Assembly (NCBI GenBank): GCA_963769765.1
Contig: CAVYNA010000004.1
Span: forward strand, 372,001 to 436,000
Reading direction: 5' to 3'
Length of the DNA stretch: 64,000 nt
DNA from: Bog-756 sp963769765
GTDB lineage: Bacteria > Actinomycetota > Acidimicrobiia > Acidimicrobiales > RAAP-2
Made by a program: the position numbers and the translations under genes. Below, one piece after another: positions 7,883 through 16,371 of the stretch. Each line of letters opens with the position of its first letter. The first letter of the stretch is position 1. Below the pieces are notes generated by a model, which searched no databases, had not been told where the DNA came from, and was given only the letters and a program-made list of their open reading frames with translations.

Positions 7883-9083
7883 CGGACGACGCCGCAGCGG
7901 CCGAGTGCACCTCGCCGAGGGTGGCGAGATACCCGGCGTGGTTGCGTCGGAGCTCCGCAACCGAGTCGCCGCCGAACTTCTCCAGTGCCGCCGCTGCGAT
8001 CGTCAACGCAAGCATCGTCTCGGCCACGACACCCATGGCGGGCACGGCGGTCACGTCGGTCCGCTCCTTGAACGAGACGGTCGACTCCTTCGTCACCACG
8101 TCGACCGTGCCGAGCGTCGGTCGGTTGAGAGTCGCGAGCGGCTTCATCGACACCCGGGCGACGATCGGCGAACCGGTCGACATCCCGCCTTCGATCCCGC
8201 CGGCACGGTGCGTGTCGCGCACGTAGCCGCCTCCGAGAGCGGTCCGCTCGTCACCGTCTCCCAGGCGGATCGCGTCATGGGCCATGGAGCCGCGCACCGC
8301 GGCGACCGTCGAACCCTCGCCGATCTCGACGGCCTTGACCGCCTGGATGCTCATCAGCGCGAAGGCGAGCCGGGCATCGAGGCGCCGGTCCCAGTGCACA
8401 TGGCTTCCGAGCCCGACCGGGACGCCGTGGGCCACCACCTCTGCGACCCCGCCGAGCGAGTCGCCCTCCTTTGCCGCGGCCTTGATCGCAGTGACCATCC
8501 GCGCCTCCGCCTCGGGGTCGGCGCACCGCACCGGCGAGTCGTCGATGCGCCCGAGGTCGTCCATCGTCGGGAGGGGCCCGTCGGGCGCACGCTCGGCACC
8601 GAGCTGGATCACATGGCTCAGGACGTCGATGCCGAGCTGAGCGAGCACGAGCTTGGCGAGGGTGCCCGCGGCGACCCGTGCGGCGGTCTCGCGTGCCGAG
8701 GCCCGCTCGAGGACGTCCCGTGCGTCGTCGAGCCCGTACTTCAGCATGCCGGAGAGGTCGGCGTGGCCGGGCCTCGGCTGGGTGAGGACCTTCGCGGGCA
8801 GCCCCGGCGCGGGCGACATCTCCTCCTCCCACTTCGGCCATTCCGAGTTGAGGATCTCGACGGCGACCGGCGAGCCGATCGTTCTCCCGTGCCGCACACC
8901 GCCGACGATGGTCAGCTCGTCGGCCTCGAAGCGCATCCGCGGCCCACGGCCGTAGCCGAGGCGGCGCCTGGCGAGTCCGTCCCGGAGGTCTTCGGCGGTC
9001 ACGACGAGCCCTGCCGGGAGGCCCTCCACGATCACGACCAGGGCGCGCCCGTGCGATTCGCCGGCGGTCAGGAAGCGGAGCAC
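7875..9083 (-). CDS. aroC: Chorismate synthase
   Basis: FMN-dependent last step to chorismate, here also the precursor for menaquinone (men genes at 16-22 kb). The 402-residue protein begins MLRFLTAGESHGRALV (signature GESHG) and contains RRRLGYGRGPRM, SARETAARVAAG and GGIEGGMSTG. The start is the GTG at 9083. It is the first gene of the minus-strand aro run, with 30 bases to the prepilin peptidase gene. Confidence 0.97.
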   Translation of the reverse strand: MLRFLTAGESHGRALVVIVEGLPAGLVVTAEDLRDGLARRRLGYGRGPRMRFEADELTIVGGVRHGRTIGSPVAVEILNSEWPKWEEEMSPAPGLPAKVLTQPRPGHADLSGMLKYGLDDARDVLERASARETAARVAAGTLAKLVLAQLGIDVLSHVIQLGAERAPDGPLPTMDDLGRIDDSPVRCADPEAEARMVTAIKAAAKEGDSLGGVAEVVAHGVPVGLGSHVHWDRRLDARLAFALMSIQAVKAVEIGEGSTVAAVRGSMAHDAIRLGDGDERTALGGGYVRDTHRAGGIEGGMSTGSPIVARVSMKPLATLNRPTLGTVDVVTKESTVSFKERTDVTAVPAMGVVAETMLALTIAAAALEKFGGDSVAELRRNHAGYLATLGEVHSAAAASSDG

Positions 9084-9113
9084 GGCACCGAATCTACTCG
9101 GGGCGCCTTCCGG

Positions 9114-9890
9114 TCAGCCGCCCGTATGGAAGAGATCGTGGGCGAGCGGACCTCCCCAGAGCACGGCGACGACCGCACCCGCGGCCAACGCGGGCGCGAA
9201 CGGGATCCTCGTGCGACGGCCGGCGCCTGAGGCCGCCATCAGGACCACCCCGACCAGCGCTCCCGCGACGAACGCCACGAGGAAGGCGAGGTACGCGTGC
9301 AGCAGGCTCAGGTAGCCGGTCACGAGACCCACGACTCCCGCGAGGCGGACGTCACCGAAGCCCATCCCCCGTGGCATCGCCCACCAGATCGCGAAGAACA
9401 CCGCGAAGGCGACGGCGGAGGCGAGCGCGCCGGCCCAGAGGTCGTTCCAGGTCCCGGTCGTCCCCGAGACCGCGACCAGCAGTGGCACGATGACGGCGAG
9501 GGCACCGTACAAGAGGGTCCGCGGCACGAGCCGGTGGCTCAGATCGGTGACCGACACGACGACCGCGACCGCGAAGAAGACGTCGTAGGGCGCGGCGATC
9601 AGGTGAGGGCCGAACCGGACGGCGGCCGCCCCGAAGAGGCAGCCGGTCGAGATCGCCGCGCCGGATGTCCTCGCCAGGGAGGTCCCGGTCGGAACGAGAT
9701 GCGCGCCCGGGGAAGCCGGTGCCGGTTCGGTGCCGTCGGGGGTTCCCTCGGCGAGTCGTTCCGCCCGCCGACGGAGATCAGCAGTCCGGCTCGCGTCCGC
9801 CAGCCGCTGCCCGAGCGGGTCGACCGCCGCACCGACGACCAGGCCGGCAATGGTCGACGCAACGACCAACGGGACGTCCACGAAGGGCAA
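9114..9890 (-). CDS. Prepilin peptidase, A24 family
   Basis: Membrane aspartyl protease that cleaves type IV pilin-like leader peptides. The 258-residue protein has several hydrophobic segments and the two catalytic Asp motifs: SVTDLSHRLVP (first Asp) and the GxGD motif in GMGFGDVRLAG. It ends with RIPFAPALAAGA, also typical. The large N-terminal methylase domain of PilD is replaced by a short linker (about residues 28-75), so this is the peptidase-only form. No pilin or secretion genes are visible nearby. Confidence 0.85.
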   Translation of the reverse strand: MPFVDVPLVVASTIAGLVVGAAVDPLGQRLADASRTADLRRRAERLAEGTPDGTEPAPASPGAHLVPTGTSLARTSGAAISTGCLFGAAAVRFGPHLIAAPYDVFFAVAVVVSVTDLSHRLVPRTLLYGALAVIVPLLVAVSGTTGTWNDLWAGALASAVAFAVFFAIWWAMPRGMGFGDVRLAGVVGLVTGYLSLLHAYLAFLVAFVAGALVGVVLMAASGAGRRTRIPFAPALAAGAVVAVLWGGPLAHDLFHTGG

Positions 9891-9935
9891 CGTACCGGAC
9901 AGCCCGCGGTCGGACGGGCATCTCCCGTCCGCGGG

Positions 9936-10592
9936 TCAGTGGTTCGCCGGCTCGTAGAAGGGGTTTGCGCCGCTTGCGTGATCCGTGACGTCGACGATCT
10001 CGCCGATGTCGGGAAGTGCCTCGCGCAGGATCACCTCGATCCCCTGCGAGAGCGTCGCACGGGCCATGCCACAGCCCTGACAGCCGCCGCTCAGGCGGAG
10101 GAAGACGGTCGTCTCCTCGACCGCGACGAGATCGGCGCGGCCGCCGTGCGAGGCGATGGAAGGGTTCACCTGTTCCTCGAGGACGGTGACGACTCGTTGG
10201 GCCAGGGGATCGGTGAGGTCGAGCTCGGGCATCGGCGCGCCCGCCGCGCTCGGCGGGGTGTTCGGGTTCACGACCACCAGACCGCCCTCGCCGGAGGCGT
10301 CGGTCACGAAGTCGAGGGATGCGCCCTGGAGCCGGACCACGCTCGCCTCCGGCACGACGAGGGTGAGATCGTCGTCGCGCTGGACCGCGTCTCCCGCGTG
10401 TGCGTCCGCCAGCGCCTGGAAGTAGAGGTCGTAGGCGTAGGCGCCATTGGACTCGCCGCTGACCTCGAGCCAGAGCGCGAGAGCTTCCGACTCCGGCTCG
10501 TTGGACAGCACTTCGAGCACGGTCGCACGCGCGGCGTCCGTGATGGTCAGCCCCGGGCCCGCCTGGTCACGGTCGTCTCTCATGGCTGCCAT
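9936..10592 (-). CDS. NfuA-like Fe-S cluster carrier
   Basis: Probable Fe-S scaffold or carrier. The N-terminal half (about 12-105) resembles the A-type (IscA-like) fold but lacks its cysteines, as in E. coli NfuA. The C-terminal half is a NifU-type domain with the cluster-binding CxxC in RLSGGCQGCGMARATLS. The start is ambiguous: ATGs at 10595, 10592 and 10583 are all close to the divergent gene starting at 10602. None has a good ribosome-binding site, so a leaderless message is possible. Confidence 0.82.
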   Translation of the reverse strand: MAAMRDDRDQAGPGLTITDAARATVLEVLSNEPESEALALWLEVSGESNGAYAYDLYFQALADAHAGDAVQRDDDLTLVVPEASVVRLQGASLDFVTDASGEGGLVVVNPNTPPSAAGAPMPELDLTDPLAQRVVTVLEEQVNPSIASHGGRADLVAVEETTVFLRLSGGCQGCGMARATLSQGIEVILREALPDIGEIVDVTDHASGANPFYEPANH

Positions 10593-10601
10593 CATAAGGG
10601 A

Positions 10602-11351
10602 GTGTCCAACAAGCCCCGGCGCGTCGCCCCCGAAGCCCACGAGTGGGTCAGCTTTGACGACCCCACCGAAGAGCGGACCTGGCTCTTCGACGTCACCTTC
10701 CTTTCCAGCTCATGGACGTGCATCTTCGGCAAAGGGTGCCAGGGTGTCCTGACCGGTCCGGCGCCCGAGCTCGTCCAGGGGTGCTGCTCCTACGGCGCCC
10801 ACTTCACGGGCAAGAAGGACGCCCGGCGCGTCGAGCGGGCGGCGGCCCAGCTCACCCCCGAGCTCTGGCAGTTCCACAAGAAGGGCCGACGCGGCGTGGT
10901 CAAGAATCTCCCGGACGGCGGTCTCGGAACCCGGCTCGTCGACGGCGCGTGCATCTTCCTCAACCGGCCCGGATTCGGGGCCGGCGCCGGCTGTGCGCTG
11001 CACCTCGCCGCCGTTGCGGAGGGCCGGAGCCACGTGGAGCTGAAGCCCGAGGTCTGCTGGCAGCTTCCGCTGCGACGCGAAGACGAGACGTCGCCGGACG
11101 GTCGGGTCACCTCAGTGGTGAGGGAGTGGGAGCGCCGCCACTGGGGAGAGGGTGGCGAGGATTTCCACTGGTGGTGCACCGAGGATCCCGCCGCATTCGT
11201 CGGGCACGAGCCGGTCTACGTCGCAATGCGCGACGAGCTCGTGGCGATGGCCGGTCGCGCCGTCTACAAGAAGCTCGCGGCATACCTCGACGGACGCACC
11301 GACCCGACATCCCGGGTCACCCTGCTCCCCCATCCGACCGTCCGGCGCTGA
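10602..11351 (+). CDS. Conserved cysteine-rich protein, function unknown
   Basis: A 249-residue soluble protein starting at GTG 10602. The N-terminal third holds a cysteine cluster (CIFGKGCQGVLTGPAP then QGCCSYGAHF), followed by DGACIFLNRPGFGAGAGCALH and, later, EVCWQLPL and DFHWWCTED. Spaced Cys and His residues suggest a metal or Fe-S site, but no named catalytic motif is recognised. It resembles cysteine-cluster proteins seen next to basic metabolism genes in actinobacteria. It is divergent from the NfuA-like gene, with start codons about 10 bases apart, so the two may be co-regulated. Confidence 0.85.
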   Translation: MSNKPRRVAPEAHEWVSFDDPTEERTWLFDVTFLSSSWTCIFGKGCQGVLTGPAPELVQGCCSYGAHFTGKKDARRVERAAAQLTPELWQFHKKGRRGVVKNLPDGGLGTRLVDGACIFLNRPGFGAGAGCALHLAAVAEGRSHVELKPEVCWQLPLRREDETSPDGRVTSVVREWERRHWGEGGEDFHWWCTEDPAAFVGHEPVYVAMRDELVAMAGRAVYKKLAAYLDGRTDPTSRVTLLPHPTVRR

Positions 11352-11369
11352 GCGCCGCGACCGTCGCCC

Positions 11370-11579
11370 CTACTCGGCGAGCGGATCGTCCTCCGGGTCG
11401 GCAGCGCCCCGGGTGGACGTGCCGAGGATCTCGTCGTAGTCGTCCTCAGTGGCCAGGCACCACGACGCGTGCTTGTCGTCGGGTTCGGCGTCGCACTCCG
11501 GGCAACGCCTGCTGGCGGTCGCGACCGACCGCTTGAGGCTCCGTGCTTCTTCGAAGCGGCGATGGCGTCCCTTTTTCAC
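11370..11579 (-). CDS. Small zinc-ribbon-like acidic protein
   Basis: A 69-residue protein. The GTG at 11579 is preceded by AAGGAG with an 8-base spacer, which decides the start over the upstream ATG at 11612. The N terminus is basic (KKGRHRRFEEARSLKR). A cysteine pair CPEC and a later Cys (HASWC) suggest a small metal-binding site, and the tail is acidic. It is convergent with the cysteine-rich gene, 18 bases apart. Function unknown. Confidence 0.6.
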   Translation of the reverse strand: MKKGRHRRFEEARSLKRSVATASRRCPECDAEPDDKHASWCLATEDDYDEILGTSTRGAADPEDDPLAE

Positions 11580-11734
11580 GGAAACAACTCCTTGCCCCAC
11601 CAGGGGTGGCACCGCACCCGACGTCGAACTGGGAACGGCCCGGCCGGTGGTCCCACCGGTCGCCGACGCCCTCGGAGTCTAGTGCCGCCGGTCGTCAGCC
11701 GTTGCGCGTGAGCGGCGCCGCTACGATCGGTCCG

Positions 11735-11968
11735 ATGCCTGACAGCTTCGATCCCGAGGCCATGGTGGCACGGTTCGCGCGTCGCGCCGAGGCCGTGCGC
11801 ACGCGTGGGCTGCCCCCGGTCGAAGGTCCCGAGCGGCAGCGGTTCAAGGAGCAGGCCCAGCTCGACTTCATGGACTTCGCGATGCTCGGCGATGCCGAGG
11901 TCAGCCTCGAGGACGGCGTCTTGATCCTGCGGATCGACCTGCGGCCTGCACCGGCGGACGGCGACTGA
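11735..11968 (+). CDS. Small conserved hypothetical protein
   Basis: A 77-residue hydrophilic protein with a helical N-terminal half (DPEAMVARFARRAEAVRTRGLPP) and a beta-rich end (AEVSLEDGVLILRIDLRP). Codon use matches its neighbours. A TACGAT -10-like box at 11722-11727 ends seven bases before the ATG and there is no ribosome-binding site, pointing to a leaderless transcript. No domain is recognised. Confidence 0.6.
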   Translation: MPDSFDPEAMVARFARRAEAVRTRGLPPVEGPERQRFKEQAQLDFMDFAMLGDAEVSLEDGVLILRIDLRPAPADGD

Positions 11969-11979
11969 GCAACGGCGAG

Positions 11980-12567
11980 TCAGCCCCCGTAGTTCATCCT
12001 CGTGTCCTCCATCCGGAGCACCCCGGGCGGGTCGTCCCCACCAGGCGACCTGTCCCGCATCCCGACGTCGACCACCTCGCCCACGAAGAGGACGTGGCTG
12101 GGGGGTCGCTCCGAGAGCCCCGCGAAGCGCTCCGTCCGACGCACCTCGCAAGAGAGCCACCCGATCGCGGCCGACAGGCACGGCAGGCCGCCGGTGATCT
12201 CCTCGACCGGCTCGCCGGCGAGCGCGACGACCCGCCCGGCCGGGTCGTGTTCCACGTCAGTGACGGGCTTCACGAACCGGCGCACGACCGCCCGGTCGGC
12301 CTGGCCGAGCAGGTTGACCGCGAAGCGACCGCTTTCGGCGACCAGGCCGGCGGTGACCGACGCGCCCTCGACCCCGACCGCCACGAGCTTCGGCACGGTC
12401 GCGACCTGCGTCACCCAGCTGCAAGTCATCAGGTTCCAGCGGTCGCCCGATCGACTGCCGAGCAGGTAGAGGCCGGTCGGCAAAGACCAGAGCATGCGTC
12501 GACGGAGCCGGTCGTAGGAGTCCGGATCGCGTGCCGCCGGCACGGGGCCGACCGGAGCCTCAGCCAC
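11980..12567 (-). CDS. Flavin reductase-like FMN-binding protein
   Basis: A 195-residue split-barrel flavoprotein, probably a flavin reductase or NAD(P)H-flavin oxidoreductase partner. Family features are LPTGLYLLGSRSGDRWNLMTCSWVTQVATVPKLVAVGVE, then ESGRFAVNLL and the C-terminal HVLFVGEVVDVGM. The GTG at 12567 overlaps the end of the lipoprotein gene by 8 bases. No monooxygenase partner is encoded nearby, so its acceptor is unknown. Confidence 0.82.
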   Translation of the reverse strand: MAEAPVGPVPAARDPDSYDRLRRRMLWSLPTGLYLLGSRSGDRWNLMTCSWVTQVATVPKLVAVGVEGASVTAGLVAESGRFAVNLLGQADRAVVRRFVKPVTDVEHDPAGRVVALAGEPVEEITGGLPCLSAAIGWLSCEVRRTERFAGLSERPPSHVLFVGEVVDVGMRDRSPGGDDPPGVLRMEDTRMNYGG

Positions 12568-13111
12568 CGAAGGGGTCGCCCCCGCCGGCCGGTGGAGCAG
12601 TCGTCGTGGTCGATGGGACCTTCCCGGTGATCGCGACGATCCGGGCGAGCGAAGTCGCAAGCAGTCCCGGGAGACGTGCGCGTTCCGAGGCGGAGCGTGC
12701 GAGCAGGGTCCGGTTCCCTCCGGCGCCGTTGTAGCAGTCGTCACCGGCAGCCGCGGCGTCCTCGTAGGCCGCGTTGAGGTCCGCGGTCAGCTGTGCGTCG
12801 GGCGTGGGCAGGTTGCCGATCGCGGTCTCGGCGTCGTTCGTCAGCAGGGCACAGACGGTGCGCACCGCGCCTTGCGGGTCGCCAATCGCGAGCACGTGGA
12901 CGACGTTGGCGCTGTCCGACGCGAGCGTTCCGATCGATGCGCCCCCCGCGCCTCCGCTCACCCAGTTCGTGACCCGTACCGACACCGGCCCGGTCTCGTC
13001 CGGTCCTGCGCAACCCGCGAGCGCCGCGCAGGCGACGGCGACGGTGGCGACCGTGAGGACGACCCGGGTGGGCCGGGCCGGGCCGGGCCGACCGGTTCCC
13101 GCCGGTCGCAC
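12560..13111 (-). CDS. Putative secreted lipoprotein
   Basis: A 183-residue protein with a basic N terminus, a hydrophobic stretch (about 17-30) and a lipobox ending LAGC at Cys34, so it is probably lipid-anchored on the outer face of the membrane. The mature part is Ala/Asp/Asn rich and ends in a Thr/Pro/Gly-rich tail. The GTG at 13111 follows the DUF3151 stop by two bases, indicating coupling. No catalytic motif is recognised. Confidence 0.72.
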   Translation of the reverse strand: MRPAGTGRPGPARPTRVVLTVATVAVACAALAGCAGPDETGPVSVRVTNWVSGGAGGASIGTLASDSANVVHVLAIGDPQGAVRTVCALLTNDAETAIGNLPTPDAQLTADLNAAYEDAAAAGDDCYNGAGGNRTLLARSASERARLPGLLATSLARIVAITGKVPSTTTTAPPAGGGDPFGG

Positions 13112-13113
13112 CC

Positions 13114-13575
13114 TCAGGAGGACAGGCCGGCGCGGTCCGGTCGCCACGTGGGGTCGAGTTGGCGCAGGAACTGCGCGCACCGCTCCTCCTCGTTCTGCTC
13201 GCCGATCGCACCCGCCGTCGACCGCAGCCCGTCGAGGCAGCGGAGGAAGCCGCGGTTGGACTCGTGGGACCAGCGCACCAGACCCGATCCCCGCCAGCCG
13301 GCGGCCCGCAGCGCGTCGAGCCCTCGGTGGTAGCCCACGCGGAAACACGCGTAGGCCTCGACGTCGTCGCGCGCCAGGGCGCCGAGCTCGGCCCATGCGG
13401 CGGCCGATGCCGGATGGGAACGGACCACGTCGGACATCGCGTGCCGACGGCGCGCCGGCGGCTCGGCGGCCGCGGCGGCCAACGAAGCCCGGACCTGCTC
13501 CGGGACGTCGGGCAGGATCGTCTCGGGCAGGCCGCCGGTCAGCCGGACCGGCGAGGACGGTTCGGTGGACGACAC
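13114..13575 (-). CDS. DUF3151 family protein
   Basis: A 153-residue protein matching DUF3151, a soluble family largely confined to Actinobacteria. Family features are SHPASAAAWAELGALA, VEAYACFRVGYHRGLDALRAAGWRGSGLVRWSHESNRGFLRCL and EERCAQFLRQLDP. The fold looks like short tetratricopeptide-like helices. The GTG at 13575 is the best start. It lies downstream of tyrS by 55 bases and leads a tight trio with the lipoprotein and flavin reductase genes. Function unknown. Confidence 0.88.
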   Translation of the reverse strand: MSSTEPSSPVRLTGGLPETILPDVPEQVRASLAAAAAEPPARRRHAMSDVVRSHPASAAAWAELGALARDDVEAYACFRVGYHRGLDALRAAGWRGSGLVRWSHESNRGFLRCLDGLRSTAGAIGEQNEEERCAQFLRQLDPTWRPDRAGLSS

Positions 13576-13630
13576 GCCGGCCAGTGTAGGACCGGGCCCG
13601 TTCGACGCCCGGTCGGCGCTCAGTCGAAGC

Positions 13631-14908
13631 TCAGTCGAAGCGCACCAAGTGGTAGTCGCGCTTGCCCCGCCGGAGGACCAGGTAGCGGTCGGCGAGCAGG
13701 TCCCCGAGGCCGACGGGGTGCTCCACCTCCTCGACGCGTCGATTGTTGACGTAGGCGCCCCCCTGCTCGACGAGCGCTCTGGCCCGGCCCTTCGACGGGC
13801 AGAGCCCGGTCTCGACGAGAAGATCGACCAGCGCGATCCGACCGTCGGCGAGGCCGTCGAGGGCGACGTCCGTCGAAGGCACCTCGGCGAAGACATCGAG
13901 CAGCGTGCGCTCGTCGAGCTCCGAGAGCTCGCCGCCGTAGATCGCGGCGGCCGCCCGCTCGGCCCGAACCGTCTCGGGCTCGCCGTGGACCAGCGTGCAG
14001 ACCTGCCTGGCGAGCTCGTGTTGGGCCGCACGCGCCTCGGGGTGGTCGCGGGTCTCTGCGTCGAGCCCGAGGATCTCGTCGTGGGAGAGGAAGGTGAAGT
14101 AGCGGAGGTAGGTCCCGACCACTTCGTCCTCGCTGCGCAGGAAGAACTGGTAGAGCTGGTAGGGACTGGTCCGGGCCGGGTCGAGCCACACCGTGCCGGT
14201 CTCCGACTTGCCGAACTTGGTGCCGTCGGCTTTCACCACGAGCGGCGTCGTCAACCCCCAGGCCTCCGCGTGCCGGACCTTGCGGATCAGCTCGATCCCC
14301 GTGGTGATGTTCCCCCACTGGTCGCTTCCACCGATCTGGAGGCGGCACGAGTACTCGTCGAAGAGGTGCAAGAAGTCGTAGGCCTGCAGCAGCATGTAGG
14401 AGAACTCCGTGTAGGAGATGCCCTGCCCGTCGCGGTCGAGTCGGGAGCGCACCGACTCCTTTGCCACCATCTGGTTGACCGTGAAGTGCTTTCCCACGTC
14501 GCGGAGGAAATCGAAGAGGCCGAAGGAGGCGAGCCAGTCGGCGTTGTTGACGAGCAGCGCCGCATCCGGAGCCCCGAAGTCGAGGAAGTGGGTGAGCTGC
14601 CCGCGGATGCCCTGCAGGTTGACCGCGAGCTGCTCGGGGGAGAGCAGGGACCGCTCCTCGGACTTCCCGCCGGGGTCCCCTACGAACCCGGTGCCGCCGC
14701 CCGCGAGCGCGATCGGGCGATGCCCGGCGAGCTGGAATCGACGCAGGGTGCAGAGCTGCAGCAGGGTCCCGACGTGGAGGCTGTCCGCGGTCGGGTCGAA
14801 GCCCGAGTAGACGGTGATCGGTTCCGCGTCGAGGCGCCTCTCGAGCGCGGGATCGGTGAGCTGGTGGATGAGACCGCGGAAGCGGAGATCCGCGACGAGT
14901 CGACCCAT
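13631..14908 (-). CDS. tyrS: Tyrosyl-tRNA synthetase
   Basis: Charges tRNA-Tyr. The 425-residue class I enzyme has the HIGH-like LHVGT at 44-48, tyrosine-binding YMLLQAYDFLHLF and QIGGSDQWGNI, the KMSKS-like KFGKS at 231-235, and a C-terminal S4-type RNA-binding domain (about 360-425). The ATG at 14908 sits at the conserved N terminus. No T-box leader is visible in the short gap to the divergent carotenoid oxygenase gene. Confidence 0.97.
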   Translation of the reverse strand: MGRLVADLRFRGLIHQLTDPALERRLDAEPITVYSGFDPTADSLHVGTLLQLCTLRRFQLAGHRPIALAGGGTGFVGDPGGKSEERSLLSPEQLAVNLQGIRGQLTHFLDFGAPDAALLVNNADWLASFGLFDFLRDVGKHFTVNQMVAKESVRSRLDRDGQGISYTEFSYMLLQAYDFLHLFDEYSCRLQIGGSDQWGNITTGIELIRKVRHAEAWGLTTPLVVKADGTKFGKSETGTVWLDPARTSPYQLYQFFLRSEDEVVGTYLRYFTFLSHDEILGLDAETRDHPEARAAQHELARQVCTLVHGEPETVRAERAAAAIYGGELSELDERTLLDVFAEVPSTDVALDGLADGRIALVDLLVETGLCPSKGRARALVEQGGAYVNNRRVEEVEHPVGLGDLLADRYLVLRRGKRDYHLVRFD

Positions 14909-15005
14909 CGCCTCAGCCTGCCACGTCACGGATGGCGGCAAGGCCGCTACGATCGCCGTCCGGTCCGACGTCCGGGCCGAGTCCGTGACACGTGGAGGTG
15001 AGGTG

Positions 15006-16349
15006 GTGGACAACCCGTACCTCCACGGCAACTTCGCACCGGTGCAGGCGGAGCGGAGCGACGACCACCCGCTTCCCATTACGGGCGTGCTCCCCCCGGA
15101 CCTCGAGGGACGGCTGCTGCGCAACGGTCCCAACCCCGTCGTCGTCCCCAGCGATGAAACCGCCTACCACTGGTTCGCGGGTGACGGGATGATCCACGCG
15201 ATCGGACTCGGCGGGGGCGGCGCCCTCGGATACCGCAACCGGATGGTCCGGACGCGTGCACTTGCGGCGAAAGCCGAGACCGTGCCGCCTCGTGGACCGG
15301 CCGAGCCCATCGACGGGCCGGCAAATACCCACGTCATCCGCCACGGAGGGCGCACGCTCGCTCTTGTCGAGTCGGGTCTCCCCCACGCCCTGACCGACGA
15401 TCTCCAGCGTGCGCGGGTCTACGACTTCGACGGATCGCTGGCCTCACCCATGACCGCCCACCCGAAGCTCGACCCCGACACCGGCGAGCTCGTCTTCTTC
15501 GGGTACGACGTGTTTGGCCCGCCGTTCCTCCGAGCACACGTCGCCGACGCCGCGGGCAGGATTGTACGGACACGCGAGATCGACCTTCCGAGAGCGGTCA
15601 TGATGCACGACTTCGCGGTCACCGCCAGCCGCGTCGTCTTCTACGACCTGCCGATCCTCTTCGATCTCGAACTCGCCGCCGAGGGCCGCTCGATCCCGTT
15701 CCGCTGGATGCCCGATGCCGGCGCGAGGATCGGGATCCTGCCGCGCGACGGCGACGTGGAGGTCACCTGGCTCACCATCGACCCGTGCTACGTCTTCCAC
15801 ACGGTCAACGCCTACGACGATGGCGACTCGATCGTCGTCGACGTTCTGCGCTACGACCGTGCCTTCGACACCCCACCCGGCGGTGCCATCGCGTCAGTCC
15901 TGCCCTCACTCGTGCGGTGGACGATCGATCCCCTCGGCGGTCGGGTCGTCGAGCGGCGGCTCGACGATCGCCCGGTCGAGTTCCCACGTGTCGACGACCT
16001 GGTGGCCGGCCGGCCCTACCGGTACGCCTACTGCGCCGCGCTCGGCGACGATCCGGCGCTCCCCTCCTTCGGCGGCCTCGTGAAGTACGACCTGCGCCGG
16101 GACGAGTCCGTCCGGTTCGAGCCGGGCGAGCACGCCGCCGCCGGCGAGCCGATCTTCGTCCGCGCGGCCGACGGGCGCAGCGAGGACGAGGGTTGGGTCC
16201 TCTCCCTGGTCTACGACGCGAGCCGCGACGCGAGCGATCTCGTGGTGCTGGATGCGACGTCGTTTGCCGGGCCTCCCGTCGCCACGGTGCACCTCCCCGC
16301 ACGGGTGCCCTTCGGCTTCCACGGATCGTGGGTGCCGTCACTCAGCTGA
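15006..16349 (+). CDS. Carotenoid oxygenase (RPE65/CCD family)
   Basis: Non-heme iron dioxygenase that cleaves carotenoids, apocarotenoids or stilbenes. The 447-residue protein has the four iron-binding histidines in their expected contexts: MTAHPKLDP, MMHDFAVT, YVFHTVNAYD and FGFHGSWVP. GNFAPV and LRNGPNP near the N terminus are also conserved. Two GTG codons (15003, 15006) follow GGAGG; the second has better spacing. No carotenoid synthesis genes lie in the window, so the substrate is unknown. Confidence 0.92.
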   Translation: MDNPYLHGNFAPVQAERSDDHPLPITGVLPPDLEGRLLRNGPNPVVVPSDETAYHWFAGDGMIHAIGLGGGGALGYRNRMVRTRALAAKAETVPPRGPAEPIDGPANTHVIRHGGRTLALVESGLPHALTDDLQRARVYDFDGSLASPMTAHPKLDPDTGELVFFGYDVFGPPFLRAHVADAAGRIVRTREIDLPRAVMMHDFAVTASRVVFYDLPILFDLELAAEGRSIPFRWMPDAGARIGILPRDGDVEVTWLTIDPCYVFHTVNAYDDGDSIVVDVLRYDRAFDTPPGGAIASVLPSLVRWTIDPLGGRVVERRLDDRPVEFPRVDDLVAGRPYRYAYCAALGDDPALPSFGGLVKYDLRRDESVRFEPGEHAAAGEPIFVRAADGRSEDEGWVLSLVYDASRDASDLVVLDATSFAGPPVATVHLPARVPFGFHGSWVPSLS

Positions 16350-16371
16350 GCAAAGGCGGGACAGGCGGTTC

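Noticed and set aside
9297..10601. Long plus-strand open stretch before the cysteine-rich gene
   Set aside because: It lies antisense to the prepilin peptidase and NfuA-like genes and lacks a family match. The real gene starts at GTG 10602.
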